47,511 nucleotides of DNA from Erwinia oleae (lineage in GTDB: Bacteria; Pseudomonadota; Gammaproteobacteria; Enterobacterales; Enterobacteriaceae). The notes beneath the pieces are model-generated. The model was not told the origin of the DNA. It saw only the letters and a list, made by a program, of their open reading frames with translations, and made no database searches. Location: contig NZ_JNVB01000029.1 of the NCBI RefSeq assembly GCF_000770305.1, positions 1 to 47,511 of the forward strand, in the 5' to 3' direction. The translations under genes and the position numbers were made by a program. Shown here one piece after another: positions 36,592 to 45,430 of the stretch (its first letter is position 1; each line of letters opens with the position of its first letter).

Positions 36592-37811
36592 TGCGCGACC
36601 TCGTCATCGAGTGCCGCCAGCGTCTGATTAAACAGCAGCGTGGCGCGCGCCAGCCGCTCCGGCGTTTCGTTTTCTTCCATCGCCAGCCGACGCGCAAACA
36701 CCTCCTGTACGCTGAGTTCGCTCAGCGTCTCATTGCTTTGCCGGGCAATGGTCTGTTCGCGCTGCTCACGGCTGCGGCGCAGCAGCACTACCTCCACCGG
36801 CAGCGTGTCGGTGAGTGCCTCAATACGGCGCTGAATATCATTCAGCCATGCCTGGCTGACGATTTCGATATCGAGCCACGTTGGTTTGCCGTCTGTGCGC
36901 GGCGCGATGGCGGCGAGCTGGCGTTCTATCTCCTCCAGCGAGCCTTTAATCATCTGCATGGGCTGAAACAGCGGGATAGCAAGCGGCTGCACCTGACTGA
37001 GTTTCCCCTCCTGAAAATCCACCAGGAAAACGCTCTTTTCTTTGCCCAGTTCGTCAAAACTGAGCGGGATCGGCGAGCCGCTGTAGCGAATATGTTCGCT
37101 GTTAGCAACGCGCTGCGCGCGATGGATATGGCCCAGCGCGATATAGTCGGCGGGGGGAAACGCGTTCGCAGGAAACGCATCCAGCGTGCCGATATAGATA
37201 TCGCGCACCGCATCACTTTTCGTCACGCCAACGGTGGTCAGATGGCCGGTGGCGATAATCGGCAACGGCAGGCCAAGCGACTCGCGCTGAAGCAGTGCCG
37301 CCTGCCAGCAGCGCTGATAGTGGTCGGCAATCGCCTCCAGCAGGGTTTGCTGTTTTTCCCGGCCGGACTGGCCTGCGCGGCTCAGCAGGATATCGCGCGG
37401 CCGAAGAAAAGGAACGGCGCAGAGCAGGGCGCCCGGCTGGCCATCACGCGTGTTGAGCAACAGCACCTGTTCGGCCGGATCGTTCATGGCAGCGGCGATC
37501 ACGTGGGTATTCAGGCAGGCCAACAGCGCGCGTGACTCATTCAGCGTGGCGACCGAGTCATGATTGCCGCCCAGTACCACTAACTGGCAGCCGGTTTGCT
37601 GGAGATCAACGACGAAGCGATTATAGAGTTCGCGCGCGTAGCTGGGCGGCGAACCGGTATCAAAAATATCGCCGGCCACAATAATGACGTCGACCTGATG
37701 GTCAACCGCCTGCGTCAGTAGCCAGTTAAGAAACGCCTGGTGTTCAGCCGCGCGGCTTTTGGTATAGAAATGCTGGCCCAAATGCCAGTCGGCGGTATGA
37801 ATAAGTCGCAT
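36588..37811 (-). CDS. sbcD: Exonuclease subunit SbcD
   Basis: 407 residues (E. coli 400). Metallophosphoesterase motifs in order: [20 protein letters not shown] (D8, H10), [34 protein letters not shown] and ALGHIHRAQ. All metal ligands for the two Mn(II) ions are present. It is the nuclease partner of SbcC, and the 4-base overlap implies coupled translation. The gene is divergent from phoB, and its upstream region shares the phoB promoter zone (194 bp). Confidence 0.96.
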   Translation of the reverse strand: MRLIHTADWHLGQHFYTKSRAAEHQAFLNWLLTQAVDHQVDVIIVAGDIFDTGSPPSYARELYNRFVVDLQQTGCQLVVLGGNHDSVATLNESRALLACLNTHVIAAAMNDPAEQVLLLNTRDGQPGALLCAVPFLRPRDILLSRAGQSGREKQQTLLEAIADHYQRCWQAALLQRESLGLPLPIIATGHLTTVGVTKSDAVRDIYIGTLDAFPANAFPPADYIALGHIHRAQRVANSEHIRYSGSPIPLSFDELGKEKSVFLVDFQEGKLSQVQPLAIPLFQPMQMIKGSLEEIERQLAAIAPRTDGKPTWLDIEIVSQAWLNDIQRRIEALTDTLPVEVVLLRRSREQREQTIARQSNETLSELSVQEVFARRLAMEENETPERLARATLLFNQTLAALDDEVAQ

Positions 37812-37931
37812 GAAGCCTCTGTGGCAGCGAAGCGGATGCGACGATTATAAACAGCGACGCTAAAAAACCTACCCCGTATGTTGGAAAGCGCTTCGCAAAA
37901 CAGTCATAAAAGCCGCAGGGTACCCGTGCTT

Positions 37932-37965
37932 TTTTCATAAAACTGTCATAAAACTGACGCATAAT
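37932..37965 (+). promoter_or_regulatory. Pho box and -10 of phoBR
   Basis: Three 7-bp direct repeats at 11-bp spacing: TTTTCAT (37932-37938), CTGTCAT (37943-37949) and CTGACGC (37954-37960), then a -10 CATAAT (37960-37965). The box takes the place of a -35, as in E. coli phoB, so PhoB autoactivation is expected. Confidence 0.9.
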
Positions 37966-38005
37966 GGCGCCGCAAATCCCAGAAGCATCCGTTGCAGGAG
38001 CAATA

Positions 38006-38695
38006 ATGGCTAAGCGTATTTTGGTGGTGGAAGATGAAGCCCCTATCCGTGAGATGCTGTGTTTCGTACTTGAGCAAAATGACTATCAGCCGATTGAAGC
38101 GGAAGATTATGACAGCGCCATCAATTCGCTGATTGAACCCTGGCCCGATTTGATCCTTCTGGACTGGATGTTGCCCGGCGGAACCGGCCTTCAGTTTATT
38201 AAGCACTTAAAGCGTGAGGCGATGACCCGCGATATTCCTGTCATGATGCTGACCGCGCGCGGCGAAGAGGAAGACCGCGTGCGTGGCCTGGAAGTGGGCG
38301 CGGACGACTACATTACGAAACCCTTTTCACCCAAGGAGCTGGTGGCGCGCATCAAAGCAGTGATGCGGCGTATTTCGCCGATGGCGGTGGAAGAGGTGAT
38401 TGAAATCCAGGGGCTGAGTCTCGATCCCTCGTCGCATCGCGTGATGTCGAACACCCAGCCGCTGGATATGGGGCCGACTGAGTACAAGCTGCTGCACTTC
38501 TTTATGACCCATCCGGAGCGGGTATACAGCCGTGAACAGTTGCTTAATCATGTCTGGGGCACTAACGTGTATGTCGAAGATCGTACCGTTGACGTGCATA
38601 TTCGCCGCTTACGTAAAGCGCTTGAGCACACCGGTCACGACCGCATGGTGCAGACGGTGCGCGGAACAGGCTACCGCTTCTCTGCACGCTACTGA
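38006..38695 (+). CDS. phoB: Phosphate response regulator PhoB
   Basis: 229 residues. Receiver domain (acidic pocket EDE at 9-11, phospho-acceptor D53 in [11 protein letters not shown] switch residues in MLTARGEEE and TKPFSPKEL) followed by an OmpR-type winged helix ([25 protein letters not shown]). Very close to E. coli PhoB. Phosphorylated PhoB binds Pho boxes and activates the Pho regulon, including its own operon through the box at 37932. Start ATG at 38006 after GCAGGAG. phoR follows after 19 bases. Confidence 0.97.
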   Translation: MAKRILVVEDEAPIREMLCFVLEQNDYQPIEAEDYDSAINSLIEPWPDLILLDWMLPGGTGLQFIKHLKREAMTRDIPVMMLTARGEEEDRVRGLEVGADDYITKPFSPKELVARIKAVMRRISPMAVEEVIEIQGLSLDPSSHRVMSNTQPLDMGPTEYKLLHFFMTHPERVYSREQLLNHVWGTNVYVEDRTVDVHIRRLRKALEHTGHDRMVQTVRGTGYRFSARY

Positions 38696-38714
38696 TCGCT
38701 CGGGAGCCTGAACC

Positions 38715-40028
38715 GTGTTGGAACGCCTCTCCTGGAAGAGATTGCTGCTGGAGCTGGTACTGGTTTGCCTGCCCGCGCTGATTATCGGGCTGCTGGCGGG
38801 CGGACTACCCTGGCTGCTGTTGCTCTCCTTGCTGGCCCTGCTGGGCTGGCACTTCATCAATTTGCTGCGCCTTTCTTACTGGCTGTGGGTCGATCGCAGC
38901 ATGACGCCGCCCACTGGTCGCGGTAGCTGGGAGCCGCTTTTTTATGGGCTTTACCAGATGCAGGCGCGCAACCGGCGTCGGCGCCGCGAACTGGGCAATC
39001 TGATTAAACGCTTTCGCAGCGGCGCGGAATCGCTGCCCGATGCGGTGGTACTGACCACCGAAGAGGGGACGATTTTCTGGTGTAATGGCCTGGCTCAGCA
39101 GATGCTTGGCCTGCGCTGGCCGGAAGATAATGGTCAGAACATCCTCAACCTGCTGCGTTATCCTGAGTTTACCCGCTATCTGCGCCAGCGCGATTTCTCG
39201 CGTCACCTGACGCTGGTGCTGAACAACCAGCGCCATCTTGAGTTTCGCCTGATGCCTTATACGGAAGGGCAGTGGCTGCTGGTAGCGCGTGATGTTACCC
39301 AGAGACATCAGTTAGAGGGCGCGCGGCGAAACTTTTTCGCCAACGTCAGCCACGAACTGCGCACGCCGCTGACGGTGTTGCAGGGCTACCTTGAGGTTAT
39401 GAGCGACTCGGTTCTTGAAGGGCCGCTGCGCGAGAAGGCCCTGCACACCATGCAGGAGCAAACGCGACGTATGGATGCGCTGGTCAGCCAACTGCTGACG
39501 CTGTCGCGCATTGAGGCCGCGCCCGCACTGGATCTGCGTGAAAAAGTCGATGTGCCGCTGATGCTGCGCCTGCTGCAACGCGAAGCGGAAACGCTCAGCC
39601 ACGGACGCCACGAGATTCGTTTTAATACCGATCCGCATCTTAAAGTCTACGGCAACGATGAGCAGCTGCGCAGCGCCATATCGAACCTGGTGTATAACGC
39701 GGTAAACCATACGCCGGACGGCACGCGCATCGATATCAGCTGGCTGAAAACGCCGCTTGGCGCGCAGTTTAAAGTAAAAGACAACGGGCCCGGGATCCCG
39801 GCAGAGCATATCCCCCGCCTGACCGAGCGTTTCTACCGCGTGGATAAAGCGCGCTCGCGCCAGACCGGCGGCAGCGGGCTGGGGTTGGCGATTGTTAAAC
39901 ACGCGCTGGGACACCATAACGCACGGCTGGATATTACCAGCCAGCCGGACATTGAAACCTGTTTCAGCTTCCTGCTGCCGCCGGGGTTGATTGTCAGTGG
40001 TGAATCGCCACAAAATGCCTCTCGCTGA
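38715..40028 (+). CDS. phoR: Phosphate regulon sensor histidine kinase PhoR
   Basis: 437 residues. GTG start at 38715 (E. coli PhoR also starts LERLSWKRL with GTG). Two N-terminal helices with a very short periplasmic loop (about 11-50), a charged linker, PAS about 100-195 ([26 protein letters not shown]), HisKA with H213 ([19 protein letters not shown]), and ATPase boxes [15 protein letters not shown] and GGSGLGLAI. It senses phosphate through PstSCAB-PhoU and phosphorylates PhoB. GGGAG ribosome site. A third gene, pstS-like, follows after 14 bases. Confidence 0.97.
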   Translation: MLERLSWKRLLLELVLVCLPALIIGLLAGGLPWLLLLSLLALLGWHFINLLRLSYWLWVDRSMTPPTGRGSWEPLFYGLYQMQARNRRRRRELGNLIKRFRSGAESLPDAVVLTTEEGTIFWCNGLAQQMLGLRWPEDNGQNILNLLRYPEFTRYLRQRDFSRHLTLVLNNQRHLEFRLMPYTEGQWLLVARDVTQRHQLEGARRNFFANVSHELRTPLTVLQGYLEVMSDSVLEGPLREKALHTMQEQTRRMDALVSQLLTLSRIEAAPALDLREKVDVPLMLRLLQREAETLSHGRHEIRFNTDPHLKVYGNDEQLRSAISNLVYNAVNHTPDGTRIDISWLKTPLGAQFKVKDNGPGIPAEHIPRLTERFYRVDKARSRQTGGSGLGLAIVKHALGHHNARLDITSQPDIETCFSFLLPPGLIVSGESPQNASR

Positions 40029-40042
40029 GGCAATCGGAAAAG

Positions 40043-40963
40043 ATGATGAAAACGCTGTTTCTTGCCGTCGCGCTGCTGTTCAGCACCCTTGCACAGGCTG
40101 GCACGCTGGTCGGTAACCTGAGCGGCGTCGGCTCGGATACGCTGGGCAACCTGATGGCGCTGTGGGGCGAAAATTTTAACCGGCAATATCCTGGCGTGAA
40201 CGTGCAAATTCAGGCTGCGGGTTCTTCGACCGCGCCAACCGCGCTGGCTGCGGGCGCCGCACAGCTGGGAGCGATGAGCCGCCCGATGCAGGCTGTAGAG
40301 CGTGAAATTTTTGAGGCCCGCTACGGCTATCCGCCGCTGGCGATCCCCGTCGCGCTGGATGCGCTGGTGGTGGTGGTGAATCAGGACAATCCTTTACCGG
40401 GCCTGAATATACGCCAGCTCGACGCGATTTTCTCAATTACCCGGCGCTGTAGCGGCACCGCCGCCATCAACCGCTGGGGCGATCTTCAACTGATGCCGCC
40501 TGGCTGGAAGGATCGTGTCCTTCAGCGGTTTGGCCGTAACTCCGCCTCCGGCACCTGGGGCTTCTTCCGGCAGCAGGCGCTGTGCAATGGCGATTTCCGC
40601 AAAGACGTGGGGGAATACCCCGGCTCGGCGGCGGTGGTGCAGGCCGTTGCCGGAACGTTAAACGGCATTGGCTATGCCAGCATGGGCATTCGCCTGAGCG
40701 GTGTGAAGACTCTGCCTGTCGCCCGCGAAGGCACTGCCTGGGTGCAGCCAACGGCGGAATCCATTCGCAATGGCCGCTATCCCTGGGCACGTCCGCTTTA
40801 CATTTATGTCAACAAAGCGCCAGGTAAACCGCTGGCGCCGCTCACGGCGGCTTTTCTGCGCAATGTCCTTTCGCCAGAAGGGCAGGCGCTGGTGACGCAG
40901 GCAGGTTATCTGCCGCTTTCGGAGACGCAGCGTGCACAGGCGCTGGCTGCGATGAATGAATGA
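40043..40963 (+). CDS. PstS-like periplasmic phosphate-binding protein
   Basis: 306 residues. Signal peptide MMKTLFLAVALLFSTLAQA, cleavage before GTLVG. PstS family features: GVGSDTLGNLMALWGENF, then QIQAAGSSTAPTALAAGAAQLGAMSRPM (a phosphate loop with an AGSST-type serine/threonine run), IPVALDALVVVVNQDNPL, FGRNSASGTWGFFRQQALC and a C-terminal LSPEGQALV. Two cysteines (TRRCSG, ALCNG) may pair. It starts 14 bases after phoR and is probably in the same Pho-box transcript. The normal pstSCAB operon is not in this window. It may feed the sensor or scavenge phosphate; this is inference. Confidence 0.85.
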   Translation: MMKTLFLAVALLFSTLAQAGTLVGNLSGVGSDTLGNLMALWGENFNRQYPGVNVQIQAAGSSTAPTALAAGAAQLGAMSRPMQAVEREIFEARYGYPPLAIPVALDALVVVVNQDNPLPGLNIRQLDAIFSITRRCSGTAAINRWGDLQLMPPGWKDRVLQRFGRNSASGTWGFFRQQALCNGDFRKDVGEYPGSAAVVQAVAGTLNGIGYASMGIRLSGVKTLPVAREGTAWVQPTAESIRNGRYPWARPLYIYVNKAPGKPLAPLTAAFLRNVLSPEGQALVTQAGYLPLSETQRAQALAAMNE

Positions 40964-40998
40964 ACTGGCTGTACCTCGCGTTGATCCCTCTTTCTGAG

Positions 40999-41011
40999 TG
41001 AATTTTTTTCA
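40999..41011 (+). promoter_or_regulatory. MetR box
   Basis: TGAA-TTTTT-TTCA is a perfect match to the MetR consensus TGAA-N5-TTCA. It lies 151-163 bp before the MetE-like gene and about 65 bp upstream of the MetJ boxes, as expected for a LysR-type activator site. A second half-site TGAA lies at about 41019. Confidence 0.7.
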
Positions 41012-41068
41012 TGCATCATGAATTTTCCTCGTTTGCGTCTGAATCTTTCTCATGACACTCTTTCTCTC

Positions 41069-41092
41069 AGCCATATAGACATCCAGAAGTCT
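41069..41092. promoter_or_regulatory. Tandem MetJ boxes
   Basis: Three adjacent 8-mers compared with the consensus AGACGTCT: AGCCATAT (41069-41076, 5/8), AGACATCC (41077-41084, 6/8) and AGAAGTCT (41085-41092, 7/8). Tandem 8-bp arrays are the operator form of the MetJ-SAM repressor. They lie about 70 bp before the MetE-like start codon. Confidence 0.75.
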
Positions 41093-41161
41093 AAATATAA
41101 CCAGGCGTAATTATTTCACCGGTAAATTATGCGCATGATGCGCAGGCCAGGAGTAGCCAAT

Positions 41162-42274
41162 ATGCAAAACAAGTCCGCTCAGTCACGTGCCGAAGTTGTC
41201 GGCAGTTTTCTGCGTCCCGCCGCCGTTAAACAGGCGCGCGAACGGTTTCAGGCTGGCGCGCTTGATGCCACTGCGCTTCGCCGCGTCGAAGACGAAGCAA
41301 TTCGCGATGTGGTGGCCAAACAGCGCGCCTGCGGCCTGAAGGTGGTCACCGACGGCGAATTCCGCCGTGCCTGGTGGCATTTTGATTTCTTTGACGGCCT
41401 GGAAGGCGTGGAGCGTTATGAGTCTGAGCAGGGCATTCAGTTTAACGGCGTGCAAACCAAAGCCCACGGCATCCGCGTGACTGGCAAACTGGGCTTCGGC
41501 AACCATCCGATGCTGGAAGATTTTCGCTATCTGAAAAGCATCAGCGGCGACGCGGTGCCCAAAATGACCATTCCCAGCCCAGGCGTTCTGCACTTTCGCG
41601 GTGGACGTAAAGCGATTGATGCCAGCGTCTATCCTGACCTGAACGTCTATTTCGACGATCTGGCGCAAACGTACCGCGATGCTATTCAGGCTTTCTATGC
41701 GGCGGGCTGCCGCTATCTGCAACTGGACGATACCGTCTGGGCCTACCTCTGTTCCGAAGATCAGAAGGCGCAGATCCGCGCGCGCGGCGACGATCCGGAA
41801 GAGCTGGCTTATATCTATGCTCAGGTGCTTAACAAAGCGATTGAAGGGAAGCCGGATGATTTGACCATTGGTCTGCATGTCTGTCGCGGTAACTTCCGCT
41901 CAACGTGGATCTCTGAAGGCGGCTATGAGCCGGTGGCGGAAATTCTTTTTGGCACGGTGAATATTGATGCGTTTTTCCTGGAGTATGATAATGAGCGCTC
42001 CGGCGGTTTTGAGCCGCTACGCTTTATCAAACCGGGCAGGCAGCAGGTGGTGCTGGGATTAATCACCACCAAAAACGGTGAACCCGAAGATCCGGAAACG
42101 GTAAAAAAACGCATCGCTGAAGCGGCGCAGTACGTCAGCCTCGATCAGATCTGCCTCAGCCCGCAGTGCGGCTTCGCCTCAACGGAAGAGGGCAACAGTC
42201 TCAGCGAGGAGCAACAGTGGGCGAAACTGCGCCTGGTGGTTGATATCGCCGATGAAGTGTGGAAAAACGCATAG
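41162..42274 (+). CDS. MetE-core-like (YxjG/YxjH type) methyltransferase
   Basis: 370 residues, half the size of MetE: only the catalytic barrel is present. Features: VVGSFLRPAAVKQAR at the start, VVTDGEFRRAWWHFDFFDGLEGV, a zinc site with LHVCRGN (about 236-242) and LSPQCGFAS (about 330-338), and DDTVWAYLC. Bacterial relatives (Bacillus YxjG/YxjH and core-MetE proteins) transfer a methyl group to homocysteine, some from sources other than methyltetrahydrofolate. ATG 41162 follows CAGGAG. The MetR and MetJ boxes upstream place it in the methionine regulon. Single gene with a terminator. Confidence 0.8.
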   Translation: MQNKSAQSRAEVVGSFLRPAAVKQARERFQAGALDATALRRVEDEAIRDVVAKQRACGLKVVTDGEFRRAWWHFDFFDGLEGVERYESEQGIQFNGVQTKAHGIRVTGKLGFGNHPMLEDFRYLKSISGDAVPKMTIPSPGVLHFRGGRKAIDASVYPDLNVYFDDLAQTYRDAIQAFYAAGCRYLQLDDTVWAYLCSEDQKAQIRARGDDPEELAYIYAQVLNKAIEGKPDDLTIGLHVCRGNFRSTWISEGGYEPVAEILFGTVNIDAFFLEYDNERSGGFEPLRFIKPGRQQVVLGLITTKNGEPEDPETVKKRIAEAAQYVSLDQICLSPQCGFASTEEGNSLSEEQQWAKLRLVVDIADEVWKNA

Positions 42275-42283
42275 TCATTGATG

Positions 42284-42307
42284 AAAAGCGCGTGAGAACG
42301 CGCTTTT
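42284..42307 (+). terminator. Terminator of the MetE-like gene
   Basis: AAAAGCGCG (42284-42292) and CGCGCTTTT (42299-42307) are perfectly paired around TGAGAA. The T-run is short, but the position just after the stop codon fits. Confidence 0.7.
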
Positions 42308-42653
42308 CACGCATTCCGCCCCGAAGTTTTGCAAGAATGCCATTAAGCGAATAAAAAATAAGCAAATCATCTCGCGCATCTGCGCAATAATCTGAACAGT
42401 TACGCTGCCTGATACGTTTTCTACGCGATATCCTTCTGGTTTTCCGATTCAGCATTGCCTTTCGCCGCTATAAACGGTTTACTTAGCGCCGTTTTTCCCG
42501 ATCGCCTGCAAGTAAAGCAAAACTCAGTGCGAATCTGCTGCCAAAGTGTTAATGGGTTATATATTTCCCTTTAACGGTTTGATTACGTGGTTTTTAAGCA
42601 CATGCACATGGCATCACTTTTTTATTAACACCGTATGGGCCAATCCACAGCTT
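42308..42653 (+). promoter_or_regulatory. Upstream region of brnQ
   Basis: 346 bp without a supported gene. It contains a TATA-rich element (TTATATATTT near 42559) that could be the brnQ -10. The brnQ frame stays open upstream to 42546 with an ATG at 42552, but the 34 extra residues ([15 protein letters not shown]...) are absent from the E. coli protein and are probably not translated. Confidence 0.4.
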
Positions 42654-43976
42654 ATGACTAACCGTTTATCTTCTAAAGACATCCTCGCGCTGGGTTTTAT
42701 GACTTTTGCCCTGTTCGTGGGGGCTGGCAATATTATTTTTCCGCCTGTGGTGGGGATTCAGTCCGGCGAACACGTCTGGATTGCCGCACTGGGTTTTCTG
42801 ATCACCGCCGTGGGGCTGCCGGTTGTCACCGTTATCGCGCTGGCGCGCGTTGGCGGCGGCATTGATGCGCTGAGTTCGCCCATTGGCAAAACGGCAGGCG
42901 TGGTACTGGCGACCGTATGCTACCTGGCGGTCGGTCCGCTGTTTGCCACGCCGCGTACCGCCACCGTTTCCTTTGAGATCGGCATCGCGCCGTTAACCGG
43001 CGAAAGCCCCGGCGCGCTGCTGATTTACAGCCTGATCTATTTCGCGATCGTTATTGGCGTTTCACTCTACCCGGGAAAGCTGCTGGATACCGTCGGCCAT
43101 TTTCTTGCGCCGCTGAAAATCGTCGCGCTGGCCATTCTTGGCGTTGCGGCGCTGCTGTGGCCTGCGGGCGGCATGGTCCCCGCCACGGAAGCCTATCAGC
43201 AGGCGGCGTTCTCCAGTGGTTTTGTGAACGGTTATCTGACCATGGATACGCTGGGCGCGCTGGTTTTTGGCATTGTCATTGTTAATGCGGCGCGTTCACG
43301 CGGCATTACAGAAGCAAAACTGCTGACGCGCTACACCGTGCTGGCCGGTTTGATTGCCGGTATCGGTCTGACGCTGGTTTATCTGGCGCTGTTTAAGCTG
43401 GGTTCCGGCAGCGCATCCATTGTCGATCAGAACGCTAACGGCGCGGCGATCCTGCATGCCTATGTTCAGCAGACGTTCGGTAGCATGGGCAGCATTTTCC
43501 TCGGCACGCTGATTTTTGTCGCCTGCATGGTGACGGCGGTAGGCCTGACCTGCGCCTGCGCGGAGTTTTTCGAGCACTATCTGCCGCTGAGCTATCGGCA
43601 GTTAGTGTTTACCCTGGGTCTGTTCTCAATGCTGGTATCTAACCTTGGGCTGGCCGATCTGATTAAGTTTTCGATCCCGGTGCTGACCGCCATCTACCCG
43701 CCCTGTATTGTGCTGGTGTTGCTGAGTTTCACGCTGAGCTGGTGGAATAAAAATTCGCGTATTATTGCGCCAACGATGCTGATAAGCCTGGTGTTTGGTA
43801 TTATCGACGCGATCAAAGCCAGCGATCTGAAGACGATATTGCCTGCGTTTGCTCAGCATCTGCCGCTGGCCGATCAGGGGCTGGCATGGTTGCTGCCCTC
43901 GCTGGCGATGCTGGTGCTGGTGGCAATTTGCGACCGGATGCTGGGACGTCAGCAGGTTAAGGCGCATGAGCAGTGA
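42654..43976 (+). CDS. brnQ: Branched-chain amino acid transporter BrnQ
   Basis: 440 residues (E. coli 439), twelve predicted helices. The opening [30 protein letters not shown] and later [54 protein letters not shown] and [23 protein letters not shown] match E. coli BrnQ. It is a sodium- or proton-coupled symporter of leucine, valine and isoleucine. ATG 42654 matches the E. coli start, although the ribosome site is weak. It follows the Pho region as in E. coli, after the inserted MetE-like gene, and forms an operon with proY. Confidence 0.94.
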   Translation: MTNRLSSKDILALGFMTFALFVGAGNIIFPPVVGIQSGEHVWIAALGFLITAVGLPVVTVIALARVGGGIDALSSPIGKTAGVVLATVCYLAVGPLFATPRTATVSFEIGIAPLTGESPGALLIYSLIYFAIVIGVSLYPGKLLDTVGHFLAPLKIVALAILGVAALLWPAGGMVPATEAYQQAAFSSGFVNGYLTMDTLGALVFGIVIVNAARSRGITEAKLLTRYTVLAGLIAGIGLTLVYLALFKLGSGSASIVDQNANGAAILHAYVQQTFGSMGSIFLGTLIFVACMVTAVGLTCACAEFFEHYLPLSYRQLVFTLGLFSMLVSNLGLADLIKFSIPVLTAIYPPCIVLVLLSFTLSWWNKNSRIIAPTMLISLVFGIIDAIKASDLKTILPAFAQHLPLADQGLAWLLPSLAMLVLVAICDRMLGRQQVKAHEQ

Positions 43977-44029
43977 GTAATAAAATCGCTTCGCCTGACC
44001 TCAGGGGAGCTACGGATGCAGAAGCTAAG

Positions 44030-45382
44030 ATGAAAAATAATACCCTCAAAAAGGGATTGAGCACGCGCCATATCCGCTTTATGGCGCTGGGTTCGGCTAT
44101 CGGGACGGGGTTATTTTATGGCTCCGCCGACGCGATGAAAATGGCCGGCCCGAGCGTCATGATCGCCTACATCATTGGCGGCGCTGTCGCCTATATTATT
44201 ATGCGCGCGCTGGGTGAAATGTCGGTGAACAACCCGCAGGCCAGCTCCTTCTCCCGCTATGCGCAGGACTATCTGGGCCCGCTGGCGGGTTATATTACCG
44301 GATGGACCTACTGCTTCGAAATTCTGATTGTCGCCATCGCCGACGTTACCGCTTTCGGCATCTATATGGGAGTCTGGTTCCCTGACGTGCCGCACTGGAT
44401 CTGGGTTCTGAGCGTGGTGCTGATTATCGGCGCCATTAATATGGCGACCGTAAAAGTGTTTGGTGAGGTCGAATTCTGGCTGTCGCTGTTTAAAGTCGCC
44501 ACCATCATTATCATGATCGTTGCGGGCATCGGCATCATTTTCTGGGGGATCGGTAACGGCGGTCAGCCGACCGGCATTCATAATCTTTGGACCAACGGCG
44601 GATTCTTCGCGCACGGCGTAACTGGCATGGTGCTGTCGTTGCAAATCGTCATGTTTGCCTATGGCGGCATTGAGATTATCGGCATCACCGCGGGCGAAGC
44701 CAAAGATCCGGCGACCTCTATTCCAAAGGCGATTAACACCGTGCCGCTGCGCATTCTGGTGTTCTACGTTGGCACGCTGTTCGTCATTATGTCGATTTTC
44801 CCATGGGATCAGGTTGGCACCAACGGCAGCCCGTTTGTGCTGACCTTCCAGCATATGGGCATCGCGGCGGCGGCGGCCATTCTGAATTTTGTGGTGATTA
44901 CCGCGTCATTATCTGCCATCAACAGCGACGTATTCGGCGTGGGTCGTATGCTGCACGGTATGGCGGAACAGGGACATGCGCCGAAAGCCTTTGCCACCGT
45001 TTCGCGTCGCGGGATACCCTGGGTGACCGTATTGGTGATGATGATGGCGATGCTGATCGCCGTCTGGCTTAACTACCTGATGCCGGAGAAAGTCTTCCTT
45101 GTTATCGCGTCGCTGGCGACCTTTGCGACCGTTTGGGTGTGGATTATGATTCTGTTTGCGCAGATCGGTTTCCGTCGCTCACTCACCAGCGAGCAGACAA
45201 AAGCGCTGAAGTTCGCCATGCCCGGCGGACGCTACACCGCAATGGTGGGTATTCTGTTCCTGGCCTTTATTATTGGTTTGATCGGTTACTTCCCGGATAC
45301 GCGCATATCACTCTATGTCGGCGTTGGCTGGCTGTTACTGTTGTTGATAAGTTGGCTTTTTGTCAGAAAGACCACCGCTTAA
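44030..45382 (+). CDS. proY: Proline-specific permease ProY
   Basis: 450 residues, twelve helices, amino acid-polyamine-organocation family. Family hallmark [43 protein letters not shown] near the start, followed by [19 protein letters not shown] and [18 protein letters not shown], as in E. coli ProY, a cryptic proline permease. ATG 44030 matches the E. coli N-terminus. An in-frame GTG at 43973 overlaps the brnQ stop (GTGA) and would add 19 residues with possible translational coupling; it is less likely. A strong terminator follows. Confidence 0.93.
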   Translation: MKNNTLKKGLSTRHIRFMALGSAIGTGLFYGSADAMKMAGPSVMIAYIIGGAVAYIIMRALGEMSVNNPQASSFSRYAQDYLGPLAGYITGWTYCFEILIVAIADVTAFGIYMGVWFPDVPHWIWVLSVVLIIGAINMATVKVFGEVEFWLSLFKVATIIIMIVAGIGIIFWGIGNGGQPTGIHNLWTNGGFFAHGVTGMVLSLQIVMFAYGGIEIIGITAGEAKDPATSIPKAINTVPLRILVFYVGTLFVIMSIFPWDQVGTNGSPFVLTFQHMGIAAAAAILNFVVITASLSAINSDVFGVGRMLHGMAEQGHAPKAFATVSRRGIPWVTVLVMMMAMLIAVWLNYLMPEKVFLVIASLATFATVWVWIMILFAQIGFRRSLTSEQTKALKFAMPGGRYTAMVGILFLAFIIGLIGYFPDTRISLYVGVGWLLLLLISWLFVRKTTA

Positions 45383-45387
45383 AAGCG

Positions 45388-45413
45388 AAGCCGGAACCTG
45401 TTCCGGCTTTTTT
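45388..45413. terminator. Terminator after proY
   Basis: AAGCCGGAA (45388-45396) and TTCCGGCTT (45401-45409) pair around CCTG, then further T. It ends proY and lies beside the convergent acyltransferase gene. Confidence 0.9.
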
Positions 45414-45430
45414 ATGCGCTGCGGTCATGA

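Noticed and set aside
36591-37535. A 314-codon plus-strand frame opposite sbcD
   Set aside because: It runs entirely antisense to a fully conserved nuclease gene and shows no domain.
42546-42653. A 36-codon N-terminal extension of brnQ or a leader peptide
   Set aside because: The residues are absent from E. coli BrnQ, there is no good ribosome site, and the A/T-rich part looks like a promoter.
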